This document shows positions 48,801-52,400 of a stretch of DNA of 64,000 bases, piece after piece (within the stretch, counting starts at the first letter, position 1; each line of letters begins with the position of its first letter). Location: contig NC_065904.1 of assembly GCF_905147045.1 (NCBI RefSeq), positions 4,898,001-4,962,000 of the forward strand. The letters run 5' to 3'. The translations under genes and the position numbers were made by a program. Source of the stretch: Nymphalis io. Taxonomy: Eukaryota; Arthropoda; Insecta; Lepidoptera; Nymphalidae. The notes beneath the pieces were generated by a model. That model was not told the DNA's origin. It did not search any database and saw nothing but the letters and a program-made list of their open reading frames with translations.

Positions 48801-51140
48801 AACTATTTTGATTTATATATGTAAGAAGTAATACTTTGCTCTAGGCTCAAAAAATATTATTTTTCACTTATATAAAGAAAATTTTTTGGAGGCCAAATGT
48901 AGAGCTTTGTTGTCTATTGGAACATAAACTTACCTATTTGTTTTTCTTCTCACAAACATACAAATGTAATCCAAACCATTTTATGTATAGAAACTCAATT
49001 ATTTAATAATTAGTTAAAGAATGCTTTAAACATAACTTGGTGGAGTAGTTCAGTCCTACTGGACTACCACCCAGTATCATCAGATATTTTACTGCTAAAT
49101 GGCACAATGGACATAATATCTCAGTTTCTTAGGTTGGTGGCACCTTAGAGATGCAAGGAATGGTTAATATTTCTAACACCCCAATGTCTACGGGTGATGG
49201 TGAACACTTATCCTCAGGAGGCCCATTTGTCCGACATAGTTTATAAATAAAATTGTAAAATTTTAACTAGACAAATTTTAAAGCTCTTCCTAACTAATAT
49301 AAGTGTGTAACATTACTCTATATTAGAAATAAAAAAAGAAACAATTACAATCAATCTGACCTAAATGACATATATAATATACATGTTTGTTTACAAATTC
49401 AATGTTGCCTTTTTTTTTGTATCCTATAAATAACAGTTTTAAGATTTTTGAAGTAAGTAAATGAAGGTTATTTTAGTACCAAATAGAGAAAGGTCGTCTT
49501 TCAAAATTGTGTACTTATAGTTACAATTAGATGCACATCTATTAAGCACTATAAAATTACAAATTGACCTAAATTCATATTACAAAATCCGTTAAAGATT
49601 TTTTTATATGTTTATTTATACAAAAATAGAACTAATAAATTTTTTTTATATAAATTATAATTTGATTCCAAATCTTTTTAACTAATATATATATTTTTTT
49701 TTAATAATTCATTTCTGAATATCGTAATAATTCAACAATTACATTAGTTTTACCTGAAAATATTATTTTGTTAATGTGTTTGTGTGCTAATAGTTAGAAT
49801 TAGATGCACATCTATTAAGCACTATGAAATTACAAATTGACCTAAATTCATATTACAAAATCAATTAAAGATTTTTTTATATGTTTATTTATACAAAAAT
49901 AGAACAATACGAATACTAATAACAATTATAATTAGCTTTGTTGATTAAAATAAAAAATATTTTTTAAGTAAAAGCAATTGCAGTTGATAAGAATATAAAT
50001 AATTGATTATCATTAATACTTATTTACTGGTGGTAGGGCTTTGTGCAAGCTCGTCTCGGCAGGTACCACCCACTCATCAGATATTCTACTGCAAAACAGC
50101 AATACTTGATATTGTTGTGTTCCGGTTTGAAGGGTGAGTGAGCCAGTGTAATTACAGGCACAAGGGACATAAAATCTTAGTTCCCAAGGTTGGTGGCGCG
50201 TTGGCTATAAGCGATGGTTGACATTTCTTACAATGCCAATGTCTAAGGGCGTTTGGTGACCACTTACCATCAAGTGGCCCATATGCTCGTCCACCTTCCT
50301 ATTCTATAAAAAAAAAAAAAAAACAAAAGAAATTAAAGAATCTATTTTGTAATATGTAATTGTTACAATAGTTCAAAAATAAGTTTAAAACATGTACAAT
50401 ATAATCCATATTTCATATTATATAAACACTAGTTGCTCAATTATCCCCGCGGGTCAAAGAGTGATGTTATGTAGTCTATAACCTTTCTCAATAATTGAGC
50501 TATCTAATAGTGGTGTTCAAACAAACAAACTTTGAACCTTTATAATATAAGAATAATAAGTATATATATATATATATATATATATATTTTAAATTATTTA
50601 ACAATTTACAATGAATAACTAATAAGTATATATGTAAATTATTACAGAAAATTAATCTTACCCTTCAGTTGCTAGCATTCCGAGCATTGAATTTAATTCC
50701 TCTTTATCCTTCTTGAGCTTCCTCTCTTTAGCATAGCTTTGTTCAATCGTATAATCTTGGGAAGGGTTTCTTAAGATTTCAACTCTCAATATACCATCTC
50801 TCGGCCATGAATCTTTGATGTGATTCAAACATGTAGTTGGTGTTCTTGAGAAAGCTATATGTATATATGCAAGCACAAAGAATGCTATGAGCGCTTTCAA
50901 TAGTACAAGGAATTCAAAAAATCTCCTCACAGGCCGAGGGAATGTACGAGCATATGCAATAGCAAACTTGAAAAATAATGCATGAAATAGTCTTTCTCTA
51001 ACATTAAATAATGGATTTTGATTATTATTCCTATTCCTATTCATTCCTTGGTTTATAATAGGTCCACCAGGCAATAGGTTGTTCTCGGGATTGACACCCG
51101 GCGGTAGATTGTTCATGGCATTAGCCCCTCCTGCACTCAT
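759..51140 (-). CDS. TMEM259: membralin (TMEM259 family), spliced, C-terminus beyond window
   Basis: Eight exons join in frame: 51140-50662, 48172-47878, 43724-43685, 42679-42445, 41048-40958, 35761-35704, 25069-24986 and 891-759. This gives 471 codons plus two bases. The product matches the membralin family along its length: NPLFNVRERLFHALFFK near residue 42, a membrane segment at about 74-98, [56 protein letters not shown] and MEAIMSEFFNDTTTAFYI. Known family role: an ER multi-pass protein that partners the ubiquitin ligase RNF185 in ER-associated degradation; it supports motor neuron survival in mice. Human membralin is about 620 residues, so roughly 150 should lie past the low-coordinate edge. 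All visible introns have GT-AG borders and matching phases. Most introns are large and full of repeats. Identity is nearly certain; exon borders are read by eye. Confidence 0.95.
1313..1452 (-). mobile_element. tRNA-derived SINE (Metulj-like), degraded 3' part
   Basis: The minus strand carries 'cgtggtggaagaagctccaa' and the pyrimidine-rich 'aaaggagagcaaggcttta' segment of the family. Confidence 0.65.
3288..3432. other. GC/CpG-rich island in intron 7
   Basis: Notably rich in CG dinucleotides ('cgccggcacgtcggccggcc') within an AT-rich intron. It is not a known repeat and not convincingly coding. It could be a conserved noncoding element. Confidence 0.35.
4081..4355 (-). mobile_element. tRNA-Glu-like SINE, family D
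   Basis: The minus strand starts with 'gagccggttggcgtggttgg', 'gcctttcacgccgaagg' and 'gggttcgattcccaccc', resembling a tRNA-Glu (TTC) with A and B boxes. It continues to 'gtctggtttccatagcac', 'gggatcagatggccgtg' and a (TTA)n tail. It is not a tRNA gene, because the acceptor stem does not pair and a 200-bp tail follows. Confidence 0.85.
7080..7640. other. GC-richer island in intron 7
   Basis: About 550 bp of balanced composition with many CG steps and open frames that look random. It is a candidate regulatory element. Similar smaller islands lie at 2680-2870, 3770-3890, 4905-5180, 6390-6560 and 15240-15540. Confidence 0.35.
9401..9517 (+). mobile_element. tRNA-derived SINE (Metulj-like), 3' part
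   Basis: 'ccaacccgcattggagcagc' through 'cagcagtgggacattcacag' and a short tail; the tRNA-like head is missing. Confidence 0.85.
9823..9940. repeat. paired diverged repeat, copy 1
   Basis: 'caatttgcaactaaattcat', 'gcttacgaaaccc', 'ctttgatgtaattg' and 'agggcga' align in order with 12421-12535, roughly three quarters identical by eye. No family recognised. Confidence 0.65.
9974..10560 (+). mobile_element. RTE-like LINE 3' end (endonuclease-reverse transcriptase C-terminus), broken
   Basis: The plus strand codes the C-terminal end of a common lepidopteran endonuclease-reverse transcriptase: TRLV-like residues, FPIFLYAAETWTLRQ, then KIDTLEMWCWRRMLR, FFGHVSRH and, after a TGA and a small frame break, GKVDGIRPRGK and MRWTDQI, ending in a stop at 10499. 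A stop near 10019 also breaks the frame. It ends in a (GAA)n tail at about 10545-10560 and is flanked by an 11-bp duplication, AATGCAGTTTG, at 9963-9973 and 10561-10571. It is a 5'-truncated, dead copy. Confidence 0.85.
10776..11444. mobile_element. MITE family F copy 1 (interrupted by SINE)
   Basis: Starts ccCTATTCCAATCGGAG and ends CCTCTGGTGGTTGGAATAGG; CCTATTCCAA and TTGGAATAGG are inverted ends. The interior matches the copies at 41117-41472 and 42989-43307. There is no coding capacity. Confidence 0.82.
11068..11387 (+). mobile_element. tRNA-derived SINE (Metulj-like), full length, nested in MITE
   Basis: The head 'gagatggccctgtggtaag' and 'gggttcaaacccgggc' resembles a tRNA with A and B boxes for RNA polymerase III. 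The body runs through 'cgtgaggaaacctgcatgtg' to 'cagtgggacattcacaggc' and a (GGTAC)n tail. A perfect 12-bp duplication, AATTGATATCAA, flanks it at 11056-11067 and 11388-11399. Confidence 0.9.
12421..12535. repeat. paired diverged repeat, copy 2
   Basis: Partner of 9823-9940. It lies 140 bp before the jockey-like LINE fragment. Confidence 0.65.
12673..13434 (+). mobile_element. jockey-like non-LTR retrotransposon 3' end, degenerate
   Basis: An open frame to 13083 codes the end of a reverse transcriptase: RKLGILNKVRRFFTPQQ, LCLLYKTQVRSCVEYCSHLW and LDRLQRRAVRIIGD are typical of lepidopteran non-LTR elements. Past 13083 the homology continues in other frames (LVQNVFPVCTGRR and PSFKRG-like remnants) with an internal deletion. 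The element ends in a poly(A) run at 13418-13434, so it is oriented plus. Two fragments of the same 3' end lie at 43342-43514 and 46917-47418 on the other strand. It is not a functional gene. Confidence 0.82.
15996..16110 (+). mobile_element. retroposon 3' end, family H
   Basis: 'gagtggaaacttgattggtg' to 'gtttcccagatataataaaa' with an A-rich tail. A similar sequence is on the minus strand at 43938-44050. Confidence 0.6.
17380..17548 (+). mobile_element. tRNA-derived SINE (Metulj-like), degraded
   Basis: 'ggattcgaacccggaataac', 'ttttcatgtgctaactttg' and 'ataattcatctgttg' follow in family order, with heavy divergence afterwards. Confidence 0.55.
19503..19691 (+). mobile_element. tRNA-derived SINE (Metulj-like), internally deleted
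   Basis: The head 'gagatggcccagcggtta' and B box 'gggttcaaacccgggc' are intact, but the middle is lost: it jumps from 'caccactg' to 'aaattctgccacatgtg', then continues to 'cagtgggacattcacagg'. Confidence 0.85.
20575..20800. other. GC/CpG-rich island in intron 7
   Basis: Contains 'gggtcgggcgggtgcggcga', 'cgcggccgc' and 'cacgtaaccgtcacgg', without an open frame of note. Confidence 0.35.
21880..22130. other. CpG-rich island with two CACGTG E-boxes
   Basis: CACGTG occurs at 22051-22056 and 22081-22086, exactly 30 bp apart, in a block with many CG steps. The 62-codon open frame over it looks incidental. An enhancer role is inference. Confidence 0.4.
23080..23720. other. unassigned balanced-composition block, possible element relic
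   Basis: A 640-bp stretch with less AT than its flanks. The minus strand has coding-like phrases (for example FIMLLIEALSKHH and GLANFVTTDTINEHP) broken by stops. I do not recognise the family; an old retrotransposon is the best guess. Confidence 0.35.
24170..24262. other. GC-rich block with 14-bp direct repeat
   Basis: GCGCAACAGGCGCC occurs at 24202-24215 and 24226-24239 in the most G+C-rich short block of intron 7. Confidence 0.5.
24986..25069 (-). CDS. TMEM259: membralin exon 7 (membrane segment)
   Basis: The acceptor is TTTCAG and the donor GTAAGT. It completes a Val and codes DLLQMLEFNV and then the hydrophobic run [14 protein letters not shown], ending with one base of Gly. Vertebrate membralin has DLLQMLEMN and [15 protein letters not shown] in the same place. 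It is separated from exon 8 by 24 kb of intron, which is unusual. The phase matches both neighbours. Confidence 0.95.
26567..26661 (+). mobile_element. tRNA-derived SINE (Metulj-like), 3' part, diverged
   Basis: 'acccacattggagcagcgtg' through 'caacagtgggaaatttacaa'. Confidence 0.75.
26835..26851. repeat. (GCATA)n short tandem repeat
   Basis: Three units of 'gcata' in AT-rich intron. Confidence 0.9.
28361..28615 (-). mobile_element. poly(A) retroposon, family B
   Basis: Begins with a T run at 28361-28369 and reads 'atggccacctgatggtaagtgg' to 'gagcttgcacaaag', the reverse complement of the 50026 copy. The open frames on both strands at 28426-28707 are products of this repeat. Confidence 0.85.
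29286..29435 (-). mobile_element. poly(A) retroposon, family B, degenerate
   Basis: Diverged match including 'aatacaaaatactcttgtttt', 'gtgggtggtt' and 'cagcacaaagc'. It has lost its tail half. Confidence 0.6.
29504..29885 (+). mobile_element. third tRNA-derived SINE, family E, long copy
   Basis: The head 'gcctcgttggtctagtggct' with 'gggttcaattcccaggtc' looks like a tRNA 5' half and T-arm. A roughly 300-bp body follows and ends in TTATTATTA. Two diverged relatives at 42862-42985 and 61680-61935 show that it is dispersed. The body holds a perfect 13-bp hairpin at 29762-29793. Confidence 0.75.
31424..31528 (+). mobile_element. tRNA-derived SINE (Metulj-like), 3' part, diverged
   Basis: 'actgccacatgtgtattcca' through 'atgggacattcacagac', with an expanded A run in the middle. 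Confidence 0.75.
32927..33070 (-). mobile_element. poly(A) retroposon, family B, degenerate
   Basis: Diverged match including 'cttccaaccggaacactac' and 'ttgtacctacc'. Confidence 0.55.
34409..34515 (-). mobile_element. tRNA-derived SINE (Metulj-like), head part, diverged
   Basis: On the minus strand, 'accactgagtatcatgtgct' and 'cgtgaggaaacc' match the middle and head of the family, beside a degraded B box. Confidence 0.6.
35704..35761 (-). CDS. TMEM259: membralin exon 6 (58 bp)
   Basis: The acceptor is TTACAG and the donor GTAAGT. It codes [19 protein letters not shown] plus one base, which with exon 7 makes Val. This is the highly conserved [20 protein letters not shown] block of membralin and forms the end of one membrane segment and the approach to the next. 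It lies between a 10.6-kb and a 5.2-kb intron and would be missed by any open-frame scan. Both borders and phases fit exactly. Confidence 0.95.
36455..36600 (-). mobile_element. poly(A) retroposon, family B, degenerate tail half
   Basis: Diverged match to the tail-side half ('taatgataagtggtccacc', 'aaacattgatactct', 'gcaccaccaccaacca'). Confidence 0.5.
40381..40684 (-). mobile_element. tRNA-derived SINE (Metulj-like), full length
   Basis: The reverse strand carries the same head and body as 11068-11387. A perfect 10-bp target duplication, TTAAGTAACA, lies at 40371-40380 and 40685-40694. Confidence 0.9.
40757..40896 (-). mobile_element. poly(A) retroposon, family B, fragment
   Basis: Reads 'aatgccaatgcgccaccatt', 'gttatgtcccttgtgtctat' and 'gggcttgcacagaaccct'. 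It ends about 60 bp from the donor side of membralin exon 5. Confidence 0.7.
40958..41048 (-). CDS. TMEM259: membralin exon 5 (loop end and start of second membrane region)
   Basis: The acceptor is GTTACAG and the donor GTGAGTA. It finishes the Arg codon begun in exon 4 and codes [14 protein letters not shown] followed by the hydrophobic run SSYIAAFFIMLVF, which begins the next membrane helix. The motif GEHYRFVSM is shared with vertebrate membralin. It leaves at phase 0 into exon 6. It is too short to stand out as an open reading frame and was found by continuing the family sequence between exons 4 and 6. Confidence 0.95.
41117..41472. mobile_element. MITE family F copy 2 (uninterrupted)
   Basis: A 356-bp copy with both ends intact. 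It gives the sequence expected at the SINE insertion point of copy 1 ('caattgatatcggtg'). The terminal similarity extends, imperfectly, about 25 bp into 'gagtaggaataaa'-like sequence. No clear target duplication is seen. Confidence 0.82.
41489..41645. repeat. dispersed repeat fragment, family J
   Basis: GC-rich stretch with 'gggtaccgctggttttttag', 'gggtatttcgatgttcggg' and 'cggcgccttggacaccgg', a phrase I recognise from lepidopteran repeats. A short relative lies at 46268-46312. The class is unknown. Confidence 0.5.
41946..42140 (-). mobile_element. endonuclease-reverse transcriptase LINE 3' end
   Basis: The minus strand codes RPPARWTDDLKKVAG, NWMGKAEDRELW and GEAYVQQRTTIGC followed by a stop and a (TTGA)n tail. 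This is the C-terminus of a widespread lepidopteran endonuclease-reverse transcriptase. It is 5'-truncated, and the plus-strand open frame over it is a shadow. Confidence 0.85.
42195..42417 (-). mobile_element. poly(A) retroposon, family B, degenerate
   Basis: Starts with a T run and shows 'ttacactggcaaactca', 'ttcaaaccggaatactac' and 'aaaccctaccaccaagtaa'. It ends 27 bp from the border of membralin exon 4. Confidence 0.65.
42445..42679 (-). CDS. TMEM259: membralin exon 4 (conserved lumenal domain)
   Basis: The acceptor is TTTTCAAG and the donor GTTAGTG. It completes an Asp, codes 77 residues and leaves two bases of Arg. It carries the most diagnostic membralin block: [12 protein letters not shown], then VTLDPQRDECFGD, then [21 protein letters not shown] and DNKGYL. 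The human protein has near-identical motifs in the same order, so the family call rests strongly here. The open frame runs past both borders into intron, but the splice signals and family alignment set the limits used. A degenerate poly(A) retroposon ends about 27 bp past the donor. Confidence 0.96.
42862..42985 (-). mobile_element. family E SINE, head part
   Basis: The minus strand carries 'gaggtcctgggttcgattcc' and a diverged version of the following body, including 'gcaggacca'. Confidence 0.65.
42989..43307. mobile_element. MITE family F copy 3
   Basis: A diverged copy with a small internal deletion and an (ATGG)n run at about 43183-43201. Its ends are CCCTATTCAA and TTCGAATAGG. It lies directly next to the family E SINE fragment in membralin intron 3. 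Confidence 0.78.
43342..43514 (-). mobile_element. jockey-like LINE 3' fragment
   Basis: The reverse complement matches the 3' end of the element at 13270-13434, including the GGTGGAGTAGAGTCATT and CTCCCGGC stretches, and it starts with a poly(T) run at 43342-43353, as expected for a poly(A) tail on the minus strand. It lies in membralin intron 3, 170 bp from exon 3. Confidence 0.8.
43685..43724 (-). CDS. TMEM259: membralin exon 3 (40-bp acidic exon)
   Basis: A short exon with acceptor TTTCAG and donor GTGAG. It codes ESIDESADSDSTK plus one base, and that base with exon 4 makes Asp. It enters at phase 0 and leaves at phase 1, so skipping it would shift the frame; it is therefore probably constitutive. 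The acidic Ser/Asp composition continues exon 2 and leads directly into the conserved [14 protein letters not shown] block. It was found from splice signals and phase fit, so confidence is a little lower than for the long exons. Confidence 0.86.
43938..44050 (-). mobile_element. retroposon 3' end, family H
   Basis: The minus strand reads 'aagtggaaacttgattggta' to 'gtttcccaattataataaa', close to 15996-16110, and starts from a T run on the plus strand. Confidence 0.6.
44239..44489 (-). mobile_element. tRNA-Glu-like SINE, family D
   Basis: A second copy of the same element, with the head near 44470 on the minus strand and 'atggaaaccagacaactgat' in the body. Confidence 0.85.
44968..45254 (+). 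mobile_element. tRNA-derived SINE (Metulj-like), full length
   Basis: The complete head 'gatggcctagtggttag' with 'gggttcaaacccgggc' and the complete body are present. An 11-bp duplication, TATAGAACAGA, lies at 44957-44967 and 45255-45265. Confidence 0.9.
45500..45764 (+). mobile_element. tRNA-derived SINE (Metulj-like), old diverged copy
   Basis: All parts can be followed in order ('agccgagat', 'ggtcaaacatgggc', 'ttttcattggc', 'ccaagctccaaaccttct', 'cccagcaatgg') but with many substitutions. Confidence 0.7.
45845..45860. repeat. (CA)n microsatellite
   Basis: About eight CA units. Confidence 0.95.
46268..46312. repeat. dispersed repeat fragment, family J, short
   Basis: 'agggggtatttctggaattc' and 'ggtgttcggggta' resemble the 41540-41580 part of family J. 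Confidence 0.35.
46917..47418 (-). mobile_element. jockey-like LINE 3' fragment split by a nested retroposon
   Basis: The two halves, 46917-46972 and 47281-47418, are contiguous in the copies at 13270-13434 and 43342-43514. A poly(A) retroposon sits between them. The right half also lacks part of the segment after 'gccgcccc'. Confidence 0.8.
46973..47280 (+). mobile_element. poly(A) retroposon, family B, nested in LINE
   Basis: Starts 'gtaatgtactggtactgg', runs through 'gggctttgtgcaagctcgtc' and ends 'attctat' plus a poly(A) run, so its sense is plus. It is closely similar to 50026-50323. The antisense reading frame (about 46794-47162) is a by-product and not a gene. Confidence 0.85.
47586..47866 (+). 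mobile_element. tRNA-Glu-like SINE, family D, abutting exon 2
   Basis: Plus-strand copy with the head 'gacgagctggttggcgtgg', B box 'gggttcgattcccacccag' and a TTA/AAT tail ending at 47866. The membralin exon 2 donor starts at 47877. Confidence 0.88.
47878..48172 (-). CDS. TMEM259: membralin exon 2 (acidic lumenal loop)
   Basis: The acceptor is TTCCAG at the high side and the donor GTAAG at 47877-47873. It enters at phase 2 (completing Gly160) and leaves at phase 0, so 98 full codons are read. The segment is acidic and hydrophilic (EDIQEDEYLRDG, DENEDSP, VEDFDRD) and is the part least conserved with vertebrates. Two N-glycosylation sequons, NIT and NQT, fit a lumenal location for the loop after the first membrane helix. 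The exon was placed by phase continuity with its neighbours, not by strong sequence conservation alone. A SINE tail lies 11 bp beyond its donor. Confidence 0.9.
49028..49248 (+). mobile_element. poly(A) retroposon, family B, old copy
   Basis: Diverged plus-sense copy: 'catcagatattttactgc', 'ttcttaggttggtggcacc', 'ccaatgtctacgggtgatgg', ending near 'tttataaataaa'. Confidence 0.6.
49509..49632. repeat. direct repeat A (partner B at 49782)
   Basis: A 124-bp unit with about 6 mismatches to 49782-49905, in the same orientation and 149 bp apart. Confidence 0.9.
49643..49773. repeat. repeat unit C (partner D at 51896)
   Basis: Shares 'taaattataatttgattcca', a TA run and 'tcgtaataattcaacaatta' with 51896-52053. 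The non-TA part is almost identical; the TA run is shorter here. Confidence 0.9.
49782..49905. repeat. direct repeat B (partner A at 49509)
   Basis: See unit A. Unit C lies between them. Confidence 0.9.
50026..50323 (+). mobile_element. poly(A) retroposon, family B, best preserved copy
   Basis: About 300 bp from 'actggtggtagggc' to a 16-base poly(A) tail. It is the reference for the other copies in this window. No coding frame on the sense strand suggests a SINE or the 3'UTR of a LINE. It lies in membralin intron 1. Confidence 0.85.
50427..50552. repeat. dispersed repeat, family I-like 3' piece
   Basis: 'attgagctatctaatagtgg' and 'caaacaaacaaactttgaac' resemble the end of a common lepidopteran element. 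Confidence 0.45.
50561..50588. repeat. (TA)n microsatellite
   Basis: TA run in membralin intron 1, 74 bp from the exon 1 donor. Confidence 0.95.
50662..51140 (-). CDS. TMEM259: membralin exon 1 (start codon, N-terminus, first membrane segment)
   Basis: The ATG is at 51140 in the context AAGAG-ATG-AG, followed by 159 codons and two bases up to a GTAAG donor. Residues 1-41 are rich in Asn, Gly and Pro and end in an Asn/Arg run, typical of the variable membralin N-terminus. Residues 42-70 (NPLFNVRERLFHALFFK...) are the most conserved family block. A hydrophobic stretch at about 74-98 (FFEFLVLLKALIAFFVLAYI) is a clear membrane helix. After it come a Cys and WPRDGILRVEI, matching the start of the lumenal loop, then a charged Lys/Glu run near 138-149. 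I chose this Met because it is the first in the frame and sits just before the family-like N-terminus. No upstream 5'UTR exon was identified. Confidence 0.96.
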
Positions 51141-51195
51141 CTCTTCTATATATTATGTATTATAGAGTTTTGTAACTTAATTTATTCGCATTATA

Positions 51196-51201
51196 CACGT
51201 G
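51196..51201. promoter_or_regulatory. CACGTG E-box 56 bp upstream of membralin ATG
   Basis: The palindrome ACACGTGT at 51195-51202 contains a canonical E-box. It could lie in the promoter or in the 5'UTR, because the transcription start is not visible. No convincing TATA box or initiator was found, so a regulatory role is inference. Confidence 0.3.
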
Positions 51202-51895
51202 TGTACGCTAAAATAAAAGAAAGTTTTATTTATCATTTTAAAAACACTCATGCAATTTTAATGTTAATGAATATTAATTTAAATATATAAACGTGGTTAA
51301 AAACTTGACAGATGTTGCGAAAAACATTGAAACTTAGTTATTGGTAATGTATCTAATCGATCAAAATTCGACATTGACCTCAGGATTACTTAGTTCGAAA
51401 AAGAATATTTTTTGTTCTTCATACATATCTAACGATGAATAGGCAATATTATAATAATTATATATTACAGGAATGGATAATAATTAATAAAAAATGAAGA
51501 TGTAGATGTCATATCACAAAATTTACCCAATAAAAGTAAAAGTAATCAACAAGATGCTTAAATGTCAAAAACACTTTCACAATATAATTATATAATAACC
51601 TTGATACTCATTACATTAAAATGTTAACGTTATTATTAACATACAATTGTGCCCCGAATCACTTTTTCATAACAAAATTAAAATAAATAAAACATGCCAC
51701 TATTTATTCTGTTAATAAAACCAGGGTACTGTCAAATTCCAGTAATGTCATTTAATAAACAATTTGTTCACAGACTATAGTTCAGGTGAAATTGATGCTG
51801 CTATAAACTTTTATCTAAATAAAGTTTTAAATTATGTCATACATAAATACCATATTACAATTTGCTTTACAGAGAATCTATCAATATATTAGTAT

Positions 51896-51936
51896 ATTTT
51901 TTATATAAATTATAATTTGATTCCAAATCTTTTTCA

Positions 51937-51979
<43 letters not shown>

Positions 51980-52053
51980 TTAATAATTCCTTTCTGAATA
52001 TCGTAATAATTCAACAATTACATTAGTTTTGCCTGAAAATATTATTTTGTTAA
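51896..52053. repeat. repeat unit D (partner C at 49643)
   Basis: Same orientation as C but on the other side of membralin exon 1. It includes a long (TA)n. On the minus strand it forms the second half of a 63-codon open frame (51980-52171). Confidence 0.9.
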
Positions 52054-52267
52054 CTGTTATATCTATTCGCCCTTTTAGTTCATTATTAAGTATTTTGTTT
52101 TTGTTGCGGGCAATAATATTTAAAATGTTCAAGCAGTGTCTATTATCGGCACTAGATGTCTCTAGTGTCATAAAAAGATTTATGTAGCCAATGTATTTTT
52201 TTTTTCAGATATTGTTCATGGATGCTTATCTTTTTAGTATTTTCCTATTATTATTAAAAAATTACAC

Positions 52268-52400
52268 CCCGCCTTATTACCTCTACTGGTGACAGGAGGG
52301 CAGGTTCATTTGTCACCCAGAGAATTGGAATTGCGATTCAAAGGGGAAATACTAGTATTCGTTCCACCATTCCACGCGGTGACGATTTGTACAGTAGTTA
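52268..52400 (+). mobile_element. non-LTR element coding fragment, family G
   Basis: The plus strand reads RLITSTGDRRAGSF, then QRIGIAIQRGNTS, a phrase I associate with lepidopteran non-LTR retrotransposon proteins. A diverged relative lies at 62035-62172. The exact clade is not known to me. Confidence 0.55.

Larger units (their letters stand above)
48173..50661 (-). other. membralin intron 1, 2.5 kb
   Basis: Repeat-rich intron: an old poly(A) retroposon (49028-49248), the A-C-B duplicated module (49509-49905), a young poly(A) retroposon (50026-50323), a dispersed repeat piece at 50427-50552 and (TA)n at 50561. Nothing coding is supported. Confidence 0.75.
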
